Shown: in pieces, positions 40,728-50,479 of the stretch | How positions within the stretch are numbered: the stretch's first letter is position 1 | Layout: each line of letters opens with the position of its first letter | From: Cryobacterium aureum | GTDB taxonomy: Bacteria > Actinomycetota > Actinomycetes > Actinomycetales > Microbacteriaceae | DNA length: 64,000 nt | Assembly: GCF_002954245.1 (NCBI RefSeq) | Contig: NZ_PPTG01000014.1 | Location: forward strand, 186,001 to 250,000 | Direction: 5' to 3' | Translations under genes and position numbers: made by a program | Notes under the pieces: model-generated | What the model saw: only the letters and a program-made list of their open reading frames with translations | Databases searched by the model: none | Told to the model about the DNA's origin: nothing

Positions 40728-41747
40728 CTAGCGCCAGCCGAGGTCGGGTGCGATCTGCTGCACGATGGTCTCGAGCAGGTGGGAGTTGAAGTCCACGCCG
40801 AGCTGGTTTGGAATGGTCACGAGCACGGTGTCGGCTTCGTGCACCGCCGCATCCGTTTGAAGCTGATCTACGATCGCGGCGGGCTCCCCAACGTAGCTCT
40901 TGCCGAAGCGGGCCAGGCCACCGTCGAGGTGGCCGACCTGGTCGTGGCTGCCGGCCGCCGCTTCGCGACCGAAGTAGGCGCGGTCGAGATCGTTGACGAT
41001 CGGCAGGATGCTGCGGCTCACCGACACCCGCGGCATTCCCTCGTGCCCCGCTTCGGCCCAGGCACTCCGGTAGATGGCGATCTGTTCGGCCTGCAGGTCG
41101 CCGAACGGCACGCCGGTGTCTTCAGAGAGCAGAGTCGAACTCATGAGGTTCATGCCCTGCTCCCCCACCCACTGGGCGGTCTTGCGGGTTCCGGCTCCCC
41201 ACCAGATGCGCTCGCTCAGCCCGGGCGACTGCGGCGCAATAGCCAGAAGTCCGGTGCGCCCGGTCATCTGCGGGTTGGCAGGGGCCATTCCGGCGCCGCT
41301 GATCGCGGCCCGGAAGATGGCGGTTCGCGCACGCGCGTCATCGGCGTCACTGCTGCCCTCGGCCGGTAGGTACCCGAACGCCTCGTAACCGCGCAACGCG
41401 GTCTCGGGCGAACCGCGACTGATGCCGAGTTGCAGACGCCCGTTGCTGATCAGGTCGGTGATCGCGGCTTCTTCGGCCATGTACAGCGGGTTTTCGTAGC
41501 GCATGTCGATGACGCCGGTGCCCAGTTCGATCCGGCTGGTGCGGGCGGCCATCGCTGCCAGCAACGGAAACGGCGACGCGAACTGCGGGGCGAAGTGGTG
41601 CACGCGCAGATACGCGCCGTCGATTCCGAGGTCCTCGGCAGCCTGAGTCAAGTCGATCGTTTGCAGCAGGGCGTCGCCGGCCGTGCGCGCCTGCGATCCC
41701 GGTACCGGTTGGTAGTGGCCGAACGAGAGGAATCCGATGCGCTTCAT
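40728..41747 (-). CDS. Luciferase-like (LLM class) flavin-dependent oxidoreductase
   Basis: 339 residues of the bacterial luciferase fold: MKRIGFLSFGHYQ, QAAEDLGIDGAYLRVHHFAPQFASPFPLLAAMAARTSRIELGTGVIDMRYENPLYMAEEAAITDLISNGRLQLGISRGSPE, then IWWGAGTRKTAQWVGEQGMNLMSSTLL and the C-terminal GEPAAIVDQL. These enzymes use FMNH2 or F420 to oxidise varied substrates, none of which can be named here. Single gene; its 3' end is partly duplicated at 40340-40398. Confidence 0.88.
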   Translation of the reverse strand: MKRIGFLSFGHYQPVPGSQARTAGDALLQTIDLTQAAEDLGIDGAYLRVHHFAPQFASPFPLLAAMAARTSRIELGTGVIDMRYENPLYMAEEAAITDLISNGRLQLGISRGSPETALRGYEAFGYLPAEGSSDADDARARTAIFRAAISGAGMAPANPQMTGRTGLLAIAPQSPGLSERIWWGAGTRKTAQWVGEQGMNLMSSTLLSEDTGVPFGDLQAEQIAIYRSAWAEAGHEGMPRVSVSRSILPIVNDLDRAYFGREAAAGSHDQVGHLDGGLARFGKSYVGEPAAIVDQLQTDAAVHEADTVLVTIPNQLGVDFNSHLLETIVQQIAPDLGWR

Positions 41748-41797
41748 ACTCGGTGCAGCGTTCGCACCCGCCGAGCTATTCCCGCGCGTAAAGGAAG

Positions 41798-41825
41798 GAG
41801 GGCGCCCCGCACTCGGGGCGCCCTC
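41798..41825 (-). terminator. Terminator of the NAD-glutamate dehydrogenase gene
   Basis: GAGGGCGCCCCG (41798-41809) pairs perfectly with 41814-41825 around CACT. On the minus strand it starts 13 bases after the stop codon and is followed by CCTTCCTTT. Confidence 0.85.
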
Positions 41826-41837
41826 TTTCAGTGTTTG

Positions 41838-44800
41838 TTAGCGGCGCACGATGGATCGCAGCAGGCGCACGGCCACGGAGAGCGACGCCATGTCGTCCTG
41901 CGCGAGCGAGTTGACCTCTTCGAATACGCTGCGAGCTCGGCCGAGCTGTTCGGCGTTGAGCGCTTCCCAGGCCAGGAGGCGCTCGTCGGCAGCACCGGCA
42001 TCCGTTTCGTCCAGCACGGACCGGGTCATGTCGGCGACGGTTGAGTACAGGTCGTCACGCAGCGCGGCACGGGCGAGCGCCTGCCAGCGGTCCTTGCGGG
42101 GCAGCTTGGTGATGCGCTCGAGCAGGTTGTCGATACCGAAACGGTTGTAAACCGTGTAGTAGATTTCAGCGACCTCGGTGACCTGCACGTTTGCCCGAGC
42201 AGCGACCTTGGCCACGTCAAGCAGCGCGTAGGCCTCGAACAGTTCCGACCAACGGCGCCCGAGGTCGTCGGGCAGGCCCCATTCTCTGGCCTTTTCCTCC
42301 TGCATTTCGAGGCGGCCCCGGTCGGTACCCTGCAGGTATTCGCCGAGGTGCTCACGCATCAGCGCAATCTGCGGCTTGTACTTGGCGATCACCGCACCAA
42401 CGGGCATGTTGCCGCCGTGATTGACCTGCCAGCGCACCGCCCGGTCGAGCAGCCGGCGAATGTCCAGGTGAATCGCCGTCCACTTCTCGGTCGGGAACGA
42501 CGATGGCAGCGCATTGAGTTCGCTCACCATCGTGTCGATGTCGAAAATCTCCCGCAGGGCCACGAAGGCGCGCGCGATTGTCGCCTGGTTGGCCGAGGTC
42601 TCTTCCATCGTGCGGAAGGCGAAGGTGATGCCGCCCAGGTTGATCATGTCGTTCGCGACAACCGTAGCGATGATTTCCCGGCGAAGCGGATGCGTGTCCA
42701 GCTCGGCATCAAACCGCTCCGACAGGTGCGTCGGGAAGTACCGGCGCAGGGTGCTGCCGAACCACGGGTCATCAGCCAGATCGCTGTCGCGCAGCGCGGT
42801 GGCCAGTTCGATCTTGGCGTAGGCGGCGAGCACGCTCAGCTCGGGGCTGGTCAGCCCCTGGCCGCGGTCGAGCCGCTCCCGCAGTGTGGCCGTGGTCGGC
42901 AGGGCTTCCAGCTCGCGCTGGAGATCACCGGATTCTTCGAGCCAGTTCATGAGGCGCTCGTAGCTCGGGCTCCAGTTGTTCACGAGCACCCGGTCGTTGA
43001 GCAGCAGAATGTTCTGGTCGACGTTGTCTACCAGAACCAGACGCCCCACCTCGTCGGTCATCTCGGCGAGGAACGCGGCGCGTTCGGCCGGGTCGAGCTT
43101 GCCGGCGGCGACCATGCGGTCCACGAAGATCTTGATGTTGACCTCGTGGTCGGAGCAGTCGACACCGGCCGAGTTGTCGATCGCGTCGGTGTTAAGAATG
43201 ACGCCGGCGAGCGCAGCCTCGATGCGGCCGAGCTGGGTGAAACCGAGGTTGCCGCCCTCCCCCACGACCTTGACCCGCAGGTCACGGCCGTCGACCCGGA
43301 TACCGTCGTTGGCCTTGTCGCCGACCTGCGCTGCCGTTTCAGTGCTGGCCTTGACGTAGGTGCCGATACCACCGTTGTAGAGCAGGTCGGTAGGGGCCAG
43401 CAGAATGGCCCGCAACAGTTCGGGCGGGCTCAGCTGAGTGGTGCCCTCAGGCAGGCCGAGCACGACCTGAACCTCGGCCGAGATCGGAACGACTTTGGCC
43501 TGGCGCGGGAAGACGCCGCCGCCGGTACTGATCAGGTCAGCCGAGTAGTCGGCCCAGGATGAGCGGGGCAGTTCGAACAACCGGGCCCGTTCGGCGAAGG
43601 ATCGCGAAGGATCGGGGTTGGGATCAAGAAAAATGTGCCGGTGGTCGAAGGCCGCGACGAGTTTGGTGTGCTTCGACAGCAGCATGCCGTTGCCGAACAC
43701 GTCGCCCGACATGTCGCCGACGCCGACGACGGTGAAGTCTTCGGTCTGGGTGTCGACACCGAGTTCACTGAAGTGACGTTTGACCGATTCCCAGGCTCCC
43801 TTGGCGGTGATGCCCATTTCCTTGTGGTCATAGCCGACCGAGCCGCCGGAGGCGAAGGCATCGCCCAGCCAGAATCCGTACTCAGCGGCCAAGCCGTTGG
43901 CGATATCGGAGAAGGAGGCCGTGCCCTTGTCGGCGGCGACAACCAGGTAGCTGTCGTCATCATCATGCCGCACCACGCGGTGCGGCGCCACGACGTGCTC
44001 GCCGTCGGCGTCGGCGACCAGGTTGTCGGTCAGGTCGAGTAGCCCTCGAATGAAGGTCTTATAGCTGTCGATGCCCTCAGCCATCCAGGCCGCGCGGTCC
44101 AGGCCTGGGTCGGGGAGCTTCTTGGCGAAGAACCCGCCCTTGGCGCCGGTCGGCACGATGACTGCGTTCTTTACCGTTTGTGCCTTGACCAGGCCAAGCA
44201 CCTCGGTACGGAAATCTTCACGGCGGTCGGACCAGCGCAGCCCGCCGCGGGCTACCTTGCCGAAGCGCAGGTGTACACCCTCCACGCGCGGCGAGTACAC
44301 CCAGATTTCGTACATGGGCTTGGGTGAGGGCATCTGCGCGATCTGTGACGGGTCGAGTTTGATGCTGAGATAAGGCTTGTACTGAAAGAAGTTCGTGCGC
44401 AGCGACGCTTCGATCAGGGTGATCAGAGTGCGCAGCACGCGGTCGGCGTCGAGGGTGGCGACCTGCTCCATCGCTAGCCGCAGCTGTTCGCGCACGTCGG
44501 CCAGGCGCAGCATCCGCTCATCGTCAGCCAGGTCGGGGTCGAACCGGGCTTCGAACAGGGCTACCAGTCCGCTCGTGACGGCCGAGTTGGCGAGCATGAC
44601 GTTTGCGCCGAAACCGTAAGAGTTGGTGTTGCCGATCTGGCGCAGGTACTTGGCGTAGCTGCGCAGAATGACCACGCGGTGCCAGGGCATTCCGTCTTGC
44701 AGCACGAGACGGTCGAGGCTGTCGGATTCAATGGCTCCGCTGATGGCCGCACCGAAGGAGTCGGCCAGCAACGTTCCGGTCGCGACCGGGTCGATTCCGG

Positions 44801-46679
44801 CGGGGTAGTGCAGGCCGAGGTCGTAGAGGTAGAAGCGGCGCCCGTCGGTGGTCTCGATTTCGAACGGAACCTCATCGAGCACCTCGAGCCCTAAGTTTTG
44901 CAGAAACGGCAGAATCTGGCTGAGGCTTTTCGGTTCGGTCATGTAGAGCTTGATGCGGGCGTCTTCGCCGGGGTCACCGGCAGTTTTGGGCAGGTACACG
45001 TGCAGCCCAGGGCGGGTGTGCCCCTCAGCGGATGCCCCCACCTCCGCGGCGCAGGCTTCGAACCGAGAGATGTCTTCGAGCGCGTCGGTGATTTCGTAGT
45101 CGACCCGGTAGCTGTCGGGAAAAGCGTCGGCCCAGATAACGGCCAGGCGCTCTGCTTCTTCGACCGAGTGTGTTTCGCGAAGTTCGTCACTGATGCCCTC
45201 GGGCCACGAGCGTACGGCCATGGCCAGGCGGTGCTCCAGTGCGGCGATATCGACGGAATCGGCCGAGACGTCTTTGGGCAAGCGGATGCGATAGAACAGT
45301 CGCGCGAGCGCGGATTCGGTCATGCGTGCTTCGAAGTCGAGCGATTCCGAGCTGAACGTCTCTTGCAGCTCTTTCTCGATGCGCAGTCGTACGCCGGTGT
45401 TGTAACGGTCACGGGGCAGGTAGACCAAGGCCGACATGAACCGACCGTAAATGTCGGGGCGCAGGAACAGTCGGGTACGACGACGCTCCTGCAGACGCTG
45501 AATGGCGAGCGACGTGGTGACGAGGTCTGGCACCTCGATCTGGAACAGCTCGTCACGCGGGTAGGTTTCCATGATGCCGAGCAGGTCTTTGCCGCTGTGC
45601 GACTCGAGTGGAAAACCGACCTCGGTCATGACGGCTTTGACCTTTTCGCGCAGCACCGGAACGGCCGTGACGGAGCTGGTGTAGGCGCTCGCCGCGAACA
45701 ACCCGATGAAGCGCTGCTCGCCGTTGACCTGGCCGGCGGCATCGAAACTCTTGATTCCGATGTAGTCGAAGTAGGCGGGACGGTGCACGGTCGACCGGGA
45801 GTTGGCCTTGGTGATCACCAGGGCCGTGCGCTCGCGCGCTTTCTGACGTCCGGCATCCGTCAGGTGCTGAATCTGGTGTCGGTCGTCGGCGGAGCGCAGC
45901 AGGCCGAGGCCGGTCCCCTCGATCAGGGTGAGCACGTCTTCGCCGCCCAGCGTCTCGAGGTTGTACTCGCGGTAGCCGAGAAAGGTGAAGTTGCCCTCGT
46001 CGAGCCAGTGCAGCAGCTGCTGGGTCTGGTGGACGTCTTTGATCTGATCGCCACCGGTGATGGTGTCGAGCGCGTTGGCGATCTGCATGGCCTTGGTGCG
46101 CATGAGCGGCCAGTCTTCGACGGCGGCACGAACATCGCCGAGAACGGCGGCCAGCCCGGCGATGAGGCTGGACTGTTCCTCGTCGCTCGCGCTGTTGATC
46201 TCGATGGCGATCCAGGACTCGAGGTGTGAGGCGTCATCACCGGTGGCGATGAGGTGCGCGATGTTGGGCATGGCCGAGGTATCACCGCTGGAGACACCGG
46301 CGCTGGCCGGGATTCGGTTGATGTCGACGAGATCGTTCGTGGCCTTACTGCGGGCGACAATGAGCAGGGGGTGCACGACCAAATGGATGGCCGAGTGCTG
46401 GCGCACCAGCTCCGCCGTGACCGAATCCACGAGAAAGGGCATGTCGTCGGTGACGATATAGACGACACTGCGACCGGATTCATTGTGGATCTCGATCGTC
46501 GCCGTCTTCGGCACTCGGCGCTGGGCAACCTGCCAGTGCTCCTGCGCCCGGGCTGCAAGCAGCTCCGGGCTATAGTTCGCGGCATCTTCGTCTGTTAGGT
46601 GCTCATAATAATCAACTATGAACGTTTCGAGCGTTGGATCTGACGGGGACAGACCCGTTCGGGTGAAACCAGACGACAT
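41838..46679 (-). CDS. gdhB: NAD-specific glutamate dehydrogenase, large (180-kDa) type
   Basis: 1613 residues. Oxidises glutamate to 2-oxoglutarate with NAD+, in the catabolic direction. The layout is that of the L_180 GDH class: a long N-terminal regulatory part with ACT-like segments (VVYIVTDDMPFLVDSVTAEL, PKTATIEIHNESGRSV), a central catalytic domain (RVEGVHLRFGKVARGGLRWSDRREDFRTEVLGLVKAQTVKNAVIVPTGAKGGFFAKKLPD with the reactive Lys), the NAD-binding region (FTVVGVGDMSGDVFGNGMLLS), and a helical C-terminus. ATG at 46679 with GGAGG upstream. Such enzymes are allosteric and typical of actinobacteria living on amino acids, which fits the hut operon. Confidence 0.96.
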   Translation of the reverse strand: MSSGFTRTGLSPSDPTLETFIVDYYEHLTDEDAANYSPELLAARAQEHWQVAQRRVPKTATIEIHNESGRSVVYIVTDDMPFLVDSVTAELVRQHSAIHLVVHPLLIVARSKATNDLVDINRIPASAGVSSGDTSAMPNIAHLIATGDDASHLESWIAIEINSASDEEQSSLIAGLAAVLGDVRAAVEDWPLMRTKAMQIANALDTITGGDQIKDVHQTQQLLHWLDEGNFTFLGYREYNLETLGGEDVLTLIEGTGLGLLRSADDRHQIQHLTDAGRQKARERTALVITKANSRSTVHRPAYFDYIGIKSFDAAGQVNGEQRFIGLFAASAYTSSVTAVPVLREKVKAVMTEVGFPLESHSGKDLLGIMETYPRDELFQIEVPDLVTTSLAIQRLQERRRTRLFLRPDIYGRFMSALVYLPRDRYNTGVRLRIEKELQETFSSESLDFEARMTESALARLFYRIRLPKDVSADSVDIAALEHRLAMAVRSWPEGISDELRETHSVEEAERLAVIWADAFPDSYRVDYEITDALEDISRFEACAAEVGASAEGHTRPGLHVYLPKTAGDPGEDARIKLYMTEPKSLSQILPFLQNLGLEVLDEVPFEIETTDGRRFYLYDLGLHYPAGIDPVATGTLLADSFGAAISGAIESDSLDRLVLQDGMPWHRVVILRSYAKYLRQIGNTNSYGFGANVMLANSAVTSGLVALFEARFDPDLADDERMLRLADVREQLRLAMEQVATLDADRVLRTLITLIEASLRTNFFQYKPYLSIKLDPSQIAQMPSPKPMYEIWVYSPRVEGVHLRFGKVARGGLRWSDRREDFRTEVLGLVKAQTVKNAVIVPTGAKGGFFAKKLPDPGLDRAAWMAEGIDSYKTFIRGLLDLTDNLVADADGEHVVAPHRVVRHDDDDSYLVVAADKGTASFSDIANGLAAEYGFWLGDAFASGGSVGYDHKEMGITAKGAWESVKRHFSELGVDTQTEDFTVVGVGDMSGDVFGNGMLLSKHTKLVAAFDHRHIFLDPNPDPSRSFAERARLFELPRSSWADYSADLISTGGGVFPRQAKVVPISAEVQVVLGLPEGTTQLSPPELLRAILLAPTDLLYNGGIGTYVKASTETAAQVGDKANDGIRVDGRDLRVKVVGEGGNLGFTQLGRIEAALAGVILNTDAIDNSAGVDCSDHEVNIKIFVDRMVAAGKLDPAERAAFLAEMTDEVGRLVLVDNVDQNILLLNDRVLVNNWSPSYERLMNWLEESGDLQRELEALPTTATLRERLDRGQGLTSPELSVLAAYAKIELATALRDSDLADDPWFGSTLRRYFPTHLSERFDAELDTHPLRREIIATVVANDMINLGGITFAFRTMEETSANQATIARAFVALREIFDIDTMVSELNALPSSFPTEKWTAIHLDIRRLLDRAVRWQVNHGGNMPVGAVIAKYKPQIALMREHLGEYLQGTDRGRLEMQEEKAREWGLPDDLGRRWSELFEAYALLDVAKVAARANVQVTEVAEIYYTVYNRFGIDNLLERITKLPRKDRWQALARAALRDDLYSTVADMTRSVLDETDAGAADERLLAWEALNAEQLGRARSVFEEVNSLAQDDMASLSVAVRLLRSIVRR

Positions 46680-47161
46680 CGAGAAAACGCCTCCATCAAA
46701 TTCATCGTCGCGCGATGCGGATCGACACAACGAAATACGTGTGCAGGGCTCCTGCGCCGGGCACGTCGGTGTGCCTCGCCGAACTCAAACATGGAGATCC
46801 TTACTCGCCCATCGTAGCGCCGGGCCCTGCACTCGCCGCTGACCGCCGCAGAACCTGCGGCCAGCCGCGAAGAAACAGCCCGCGCATCGTCGATTCGGTC
46901 GTGACCGGGGCATAAACCGCCTGAAAATGTCGAATCGGCGTAGCCGTTGGTGGCCATTGGGACACGATGAGCGTCGACCGGCACACCCGAGTCGCCCGCA
47001 AGGCAATATCCATTGAACCGGCCGTCGCTCAGCAACCGTTTCAATTCGGCACGCTGCCCTGCGGTCGTCTGAAGATCCTCCGGGAATTACACAGTGGGCC
47101 CACCGGAACGGTGGAAGCGCATTCGTGACGGATAATCGCTTATTTCTTCTACATCTCACCG
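46680..47161. other. Divergent intergenic region without a convincing gene
   Basis: About 480 bases between the glutamate dehydrogenase start and the HNH gene promoter. The only frames are short and unlike known proteins; the most protein-like is a 70-codon minus-strand frame at 46801-47013, which I do not call. A CCGCAG-AAC-CTGCGG hairpin lies near 46847-46861. No clear GDH promoter was found. Confidence 0.5.
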
Positions 47162-47190
47162 TTGACATCAAATCGCTGCGGCAGTGAAAT
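47162..47190 (+). promoter_or_regulatory. Promoter of the DUF222/HNH gene
   Basis: TTGACA (47162-47167, perfect -35) and TGAAAT (47185-47190) with a 17-base spacer. A second -10-like TACTCT (47206-47211) lies eight bases before the ATG. Confidence 0.5.
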
Positions 47191-47219
47191 ACGAATGATC
47201 GCCCTTACTCTGTCTAGTA

Positions 47220-49130
47220 ATGGGGGCAGTGGTGTTGACGAAATCTGATCATACGGTCGAATTTACGGCTTGGAATAATTCTGAGCTTATCTCGCTTTTT
47301 TGTTCGATTCGCGATAGAATGGGTGTCAAGGAGGCAATGGCGCCCATGTTCATGGAAAACCCGAGTGAGTTCAGTTCACACCCCGTCATTGTGGCGGTGG
47401 AGCAGGCTCGGGAGATTCTGTTGGCGGCGTTGCGTGGGGTGTCGTTCGGGCTGCTCGGTGATGAAGAGTCGCTGACCATGTTGCTCGCGCTGGAGAGTGT
47501 GGGCCGAGTGGTCGACGGGGCCCGGGTGCTCTCCACGACGGATGTGCTGCGCCGCTCCGAATATTTCGATGCTTCCGCCGCCCAGGCCGCTGCTCAGTCC
47601 TCTGCAGCCAAGGCCTCTGCTGCCCAGGCCGCTGCTACGAGTGCTGATGCGGAGTCTGCGATGGCGGAGAGCGCCGCGCCGGCGGGGTCGGGCGAGGCTG
47701 CTCCTGGCACGGCGACGGCTCTGGGTGCGCCGATGCTGGCCCGTCGGCTGGGCTGCCGCAGCGGCGTCGAGCTGGTCTGCACCCTCGCCCGGCTGTCTCG
47801 CAGCGAGGTGCGGCAGCGGTCAGCGCTCGGTGAGAAAGCCGGCCAGCGGATGCTGCTCGGTCGCCCCCTCACTCCCACCTACCCCGTTCTCGGCGAAGCC
47901 CTGCAAGGCGGGGCGCTCGGGCTGGAGCAGGCCCGGGTGATCGTCACGGTGCTCGACGGCCTGCGCTCTTCAGTTCTGGTGGAAGACCTCGACCGGGTCG
48001 AACGCTCCCTGGTAGCCAGCGGCTCCGGCGCAATCACCTCCGAAACAGAGGGGCTGCCCGGTGCGGGTATCGCGTTTGCGCCGGAGTTGCTGCGGCAGCA
48101 GGGCATCCAGTGGAAGGCGCGCCTCGCCCCCGACGGCACGGCGCCCGGTGAGACGCCGCCGGAGCGGCGCAGCTGGCTCACCTTCGGCACCCTCAGCAAC
48201 GGTGGCTACAGCCTCAACGGCTGGTTCACCACCCTCGACCGCGCCATCATCGGCAACGTCTTCGATGCGTACCTGTCCGCCGCCGCGTCCAACCCGGTCC
48301 CCGGAGCCAACGCCACCGCAGCTACTCCTGGCACCCAAGTCACACCGCGCGCCACGGTCGCGTTTCGTGACACCGACCCCGCCGACCCCAGCACCAGCGA
48401 AAAGAAGAACAGTGGCAACAGCCCTGACACCGAAGCCGAAGCCGAAATCGAAATCGAGGTCGAGAGTAACGACCTGCCCGACCCGCTCAGCTCCGACAGA
48501 CTCAGTCCGTGCCCGCAGCAACCCGACGACACCCGCTCCCGCAGCGAAAAACAAGCTGGCATCCTCCGCGCTGTGTTCGAAGCCGCCGCCCGGCAGCCCG
48601 GCACCCCGACCATGGGCGGAGCCGCCCCCACCGTGCTCGTGCACATCAACATCAACGACCTCCTCGCCGGCCGCGGCGCCGGCTGGATCGATGGCCTCGA
48701 CGGCCCCCTCACCACCAACCAGATCGACGAGTTGATTTGCGCCGGCGGGTATCAACCGGTGCTGTTCGGCCACAACGGAAAGATCCTGCACCTCGGCACC
48801 AGCAACCGCTTCTTCACCGCCCAACAACGCCGAGCACTCGCCGCCCGAGATGGCGGCTGCGTCATCCCCGGCTGCACCATGCCACCCCACCTCACCCAAG
48901 TGCACCACGTCGTCCCGTGGCGCCAGGGCGGCCCCACCGACATCGACAACGCCGTCCTGCTCTGCAACGCCGGCCATGCCAGCATCGACACCTCCGGCTG
49001 GGACATCGACATGCGAGACGGCCGCCCCTGGATCCGCGGACCCCTCATCTTCGACCCCACCCAAACCTGGCGCCCCGCCGCACAAAACCGCGCAGCCACC
49101 CCCACCGAAAAACCCAACTGGAACAAGTAG
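47220..49130 (+). CDS. DUF222 (13E12 repeat) protein with C-terminal HNH nuclease domain
   Basis: 636 residues. The N-terminal half is DUF222 (LARRLGCRSGVELVCTLARLSRSEVRQRSALGEKAG, RPLTPTYPVLGEALQGGALGLEQARVIVTVLD), interrupted by an Ala/Ser-rich repeat tract (AAQAAAQSSAAKASAAQAAA). A long low-complexity linker with acidic runs follows. The C-terminus is an HNH domain: RRALAARDGGCVIPGCTMPPHLTQVHHVVPWRQGGPTDIDNAVLLCNAGH, with both Cys and all His/Asn of the metal site. This family is expanded in actinobacterial genomes; its role is unresolved. Single gene with its own promoter. Confidence 0.9.
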   Translation: MGAVVLTKSDHTVEFTAWNNSELISLFCSIRDRMGVKEAMAPMFMENPSEFSSHPVIVAVEQAREILLAALRGVSFGLLGDEESLTMLLALESVGRVVDGARVLSTTDVLRRSEYFDASAAQAAAQSSAAKASAAQAAATSADAESAMAESAAPAGSGEAAPGTATALGAPMLARRLGCRSGVELVCTLARLSRSEVRQRSALGEKAGQRMLLGRPLTPTYPVLGEALQGGALGLEQARVIVTVLDGLRSSVLVEDLDRVERSLVASGSGAITSETEGLPGAGIAFAPELLRQQGIQWKARLAPDGTAPGETPPERRSWLTFGTLSNGGYSLNGWFTTLDRAIIGNVFDAYLSAAASNPVPGANATAATPGTQVTPRATVAFRDTDPADPSTSEKKNSGNSPDTEAEAEIEIEVESNDLPDPLSSDRLSPCPQQPDDTRSRSEKQAGILRAVFEAAARQPGTPTMGGAAPTVLVHININDLLAGRGAGWIDGLDGPLTTNQIDELICAGGYQPVLFGHNGKILHLGTSNRFFTAQQRRALAARDGGCVIPGCTMPPHLTQVHHVVPWRQGGPTDIDNAVLLCNAGHASIDTSGWDIDMRDGRPWIRGPLIFDPTQTWRPAAQNRAATPTEKPNWNK

Positions 49131-49289
49131 CGTCTACGTCGATCCAGTCAGATCAACGCAGTCACGCAAGATTGCAACACTTCCGGACTGTGCGTCCACT
49201 CGGAGTGGGGTACTTGCGGCACGGCTCAATCTCTCCCTCGCGAGCACCACAGACTGCAGCGAAACCTCGAACAACGTCAAACTCAACCA

Positions 49290-50192
49290 CTAGTACCAGC
49301 CGACCGCCTGCGAGTGCGACCAGGCGGCGCACGGCGTTCCGTAGGACGAAGCCTTGATGTAGCCGAGGCCCCAAGCGATCTGCGTGGTGGCATTGGTGGC
49401 CCAGTCGTTGCCGGCCGACGCCATCTTGCTTCCGGGCAGTGCCTGGGGAATTCCGGTAGCGCCGCTGCTGGAGTTCATGGCCGCGTAGTTCCAGCCGGAT
49501 TCTTTCTGCCAGAGACGGTCGAGGCAGCTGAACTGATCGGCGCCCCAGCCGTACTGCGAGGCGGCCATCGACTGTGCGGTGGCGCGGGCACCGTCCACAG
49601 TGTTTCCTCCGGCAACAGATTGCAGGCGGGCGGCCTCGGCAGCCGCCTGTGCAGCGGCTTCGGCGGCAGCAGCCTGGGCGGCAGCGGCCGCAGCAGCCTC
49701 GGCGGCGATGCGGTCGACTTCAGCGGTGGCGGCAGCGAGCGACGCAGTCTCAACCTTCGCCTCGGCCGTGAGTGACTCCACCTGGTCGATCGGCATAATC
49801 GCGTAGCTGGCGAGCGAGCTGGCTACCGAGGTGAGGGTGGTGGCATCCACTTTGCTCTGGCTGGCCGCGATGACGACATGGGCTGCGACGAGGGCAGCGG
49901 ATGCATTGTCGCGCGAGATCGACTCGCCGTGGGCCGCGTAGAAGTCGAGCTGGTCACTCTGCAGGCCGGTGCTTTCGGCGAGTACGGTCGTGGCGGCGAT
50001 GCTGTCTTGCCGGGCATCGGCGGACTGGGCGACGAATCCGCTGCTGGCAACAAGGCCGGCGATAACGAGCACGGCACCGGTGGCAACGAAGATCTCATGC
50101 CGGCGGGTGCGTGGTTTGCGGGGCTTCTGCTGCGTTCGAGGGGCGAGGTGGGCATGAGGCGTTTCAGTGTGTTTTGGGCGCATGTCCTTCAT
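49290..50192 (-). CDS. Secreted transglycosylase-like (aggregation-promoting factor C-terminal) protein
   Basis: About 300 residues. A long basic cytoplasmic start (KPRKPRTRRHEIF) leads to a signal-anchor or signal peptide (VATGAVLVIAGLVASSGFVAQSADA). Next is a Ser/Ala-rich helical region containing an Ala-rich coiled coil (AAEAAAAAAAQAAAAEAAAQAA). The C-terminal 90 residues match the lytic-transglycosylase/aggregation-promoting-factor module: QYGWGADQFSCLDRLWQKESGWNYAAMNSSSGATGIPQALPGSKM with the catalytic Glu in KESGW, ending GTPCAAWSHSQAVGWY. It should cut or remodel peptidoglycan outside the cell. The ATG at 50192 or 50183 may be used; neither has an ideal ribosome-binding site. Confidence 0.85.
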   Translation of the reverse strand: MKDMRPKHTETPHAHLAPRTQQKPRKPRTRRHEIFVATGAVLVIAGLVASSGFVAQSADARQDSIAATTVLAESTGLQSDQLDFYAAHGESISRDNASAALVAAHVVIAASQSKVDATTLTSVASSLASYAIMPIDQVESLTAEAKVETASLAAATAEVDRIAAEAAAAAAAQAAAAEAAAQAAAEAARLQSVAGGNTVDGARATAQSMAASQYGWGADQFSCLDRLWQKESGWNYAAMNSSSGATGIPQALPGSKMASAGNDWATNATTQIAWGLGYIKASSYGTPCAAWSHSQAVGWY

Positions 50193-50479
50193 CTGGCGCG
50201 AATGATGGACGCTAGGTACGCCCGTTCGCTGGGTTTCGAGCCCGTGCACTTCGGGGTGGCGCGGGCGAGTTGGCCAGCATGCCCGGCCTGTTTGAACGAA
50301 ACCTCACGATTTTCCCCGAAACCCCTGATTTTCGGTCACACGCACTGTGCCATGGCATACTTTGCGACCTGGCGAGGGCTGGTGCACGCAGGAGATAACG
50401 TGATTGTGCTGGTCACAGGAATAATTTCCGGCAGAATGAGACTCGACCGGTTGGCCTCGGAGCCGGCAAAATGCCAAGA

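Noticed and set aside
46801-47013. 70-codon minus-strand frame in the GDH upstream region
   Set aside because: Composition is arginine-rich as expected of GC-rich noncoding DNA, there is no clear start signal, and no family is recognised.
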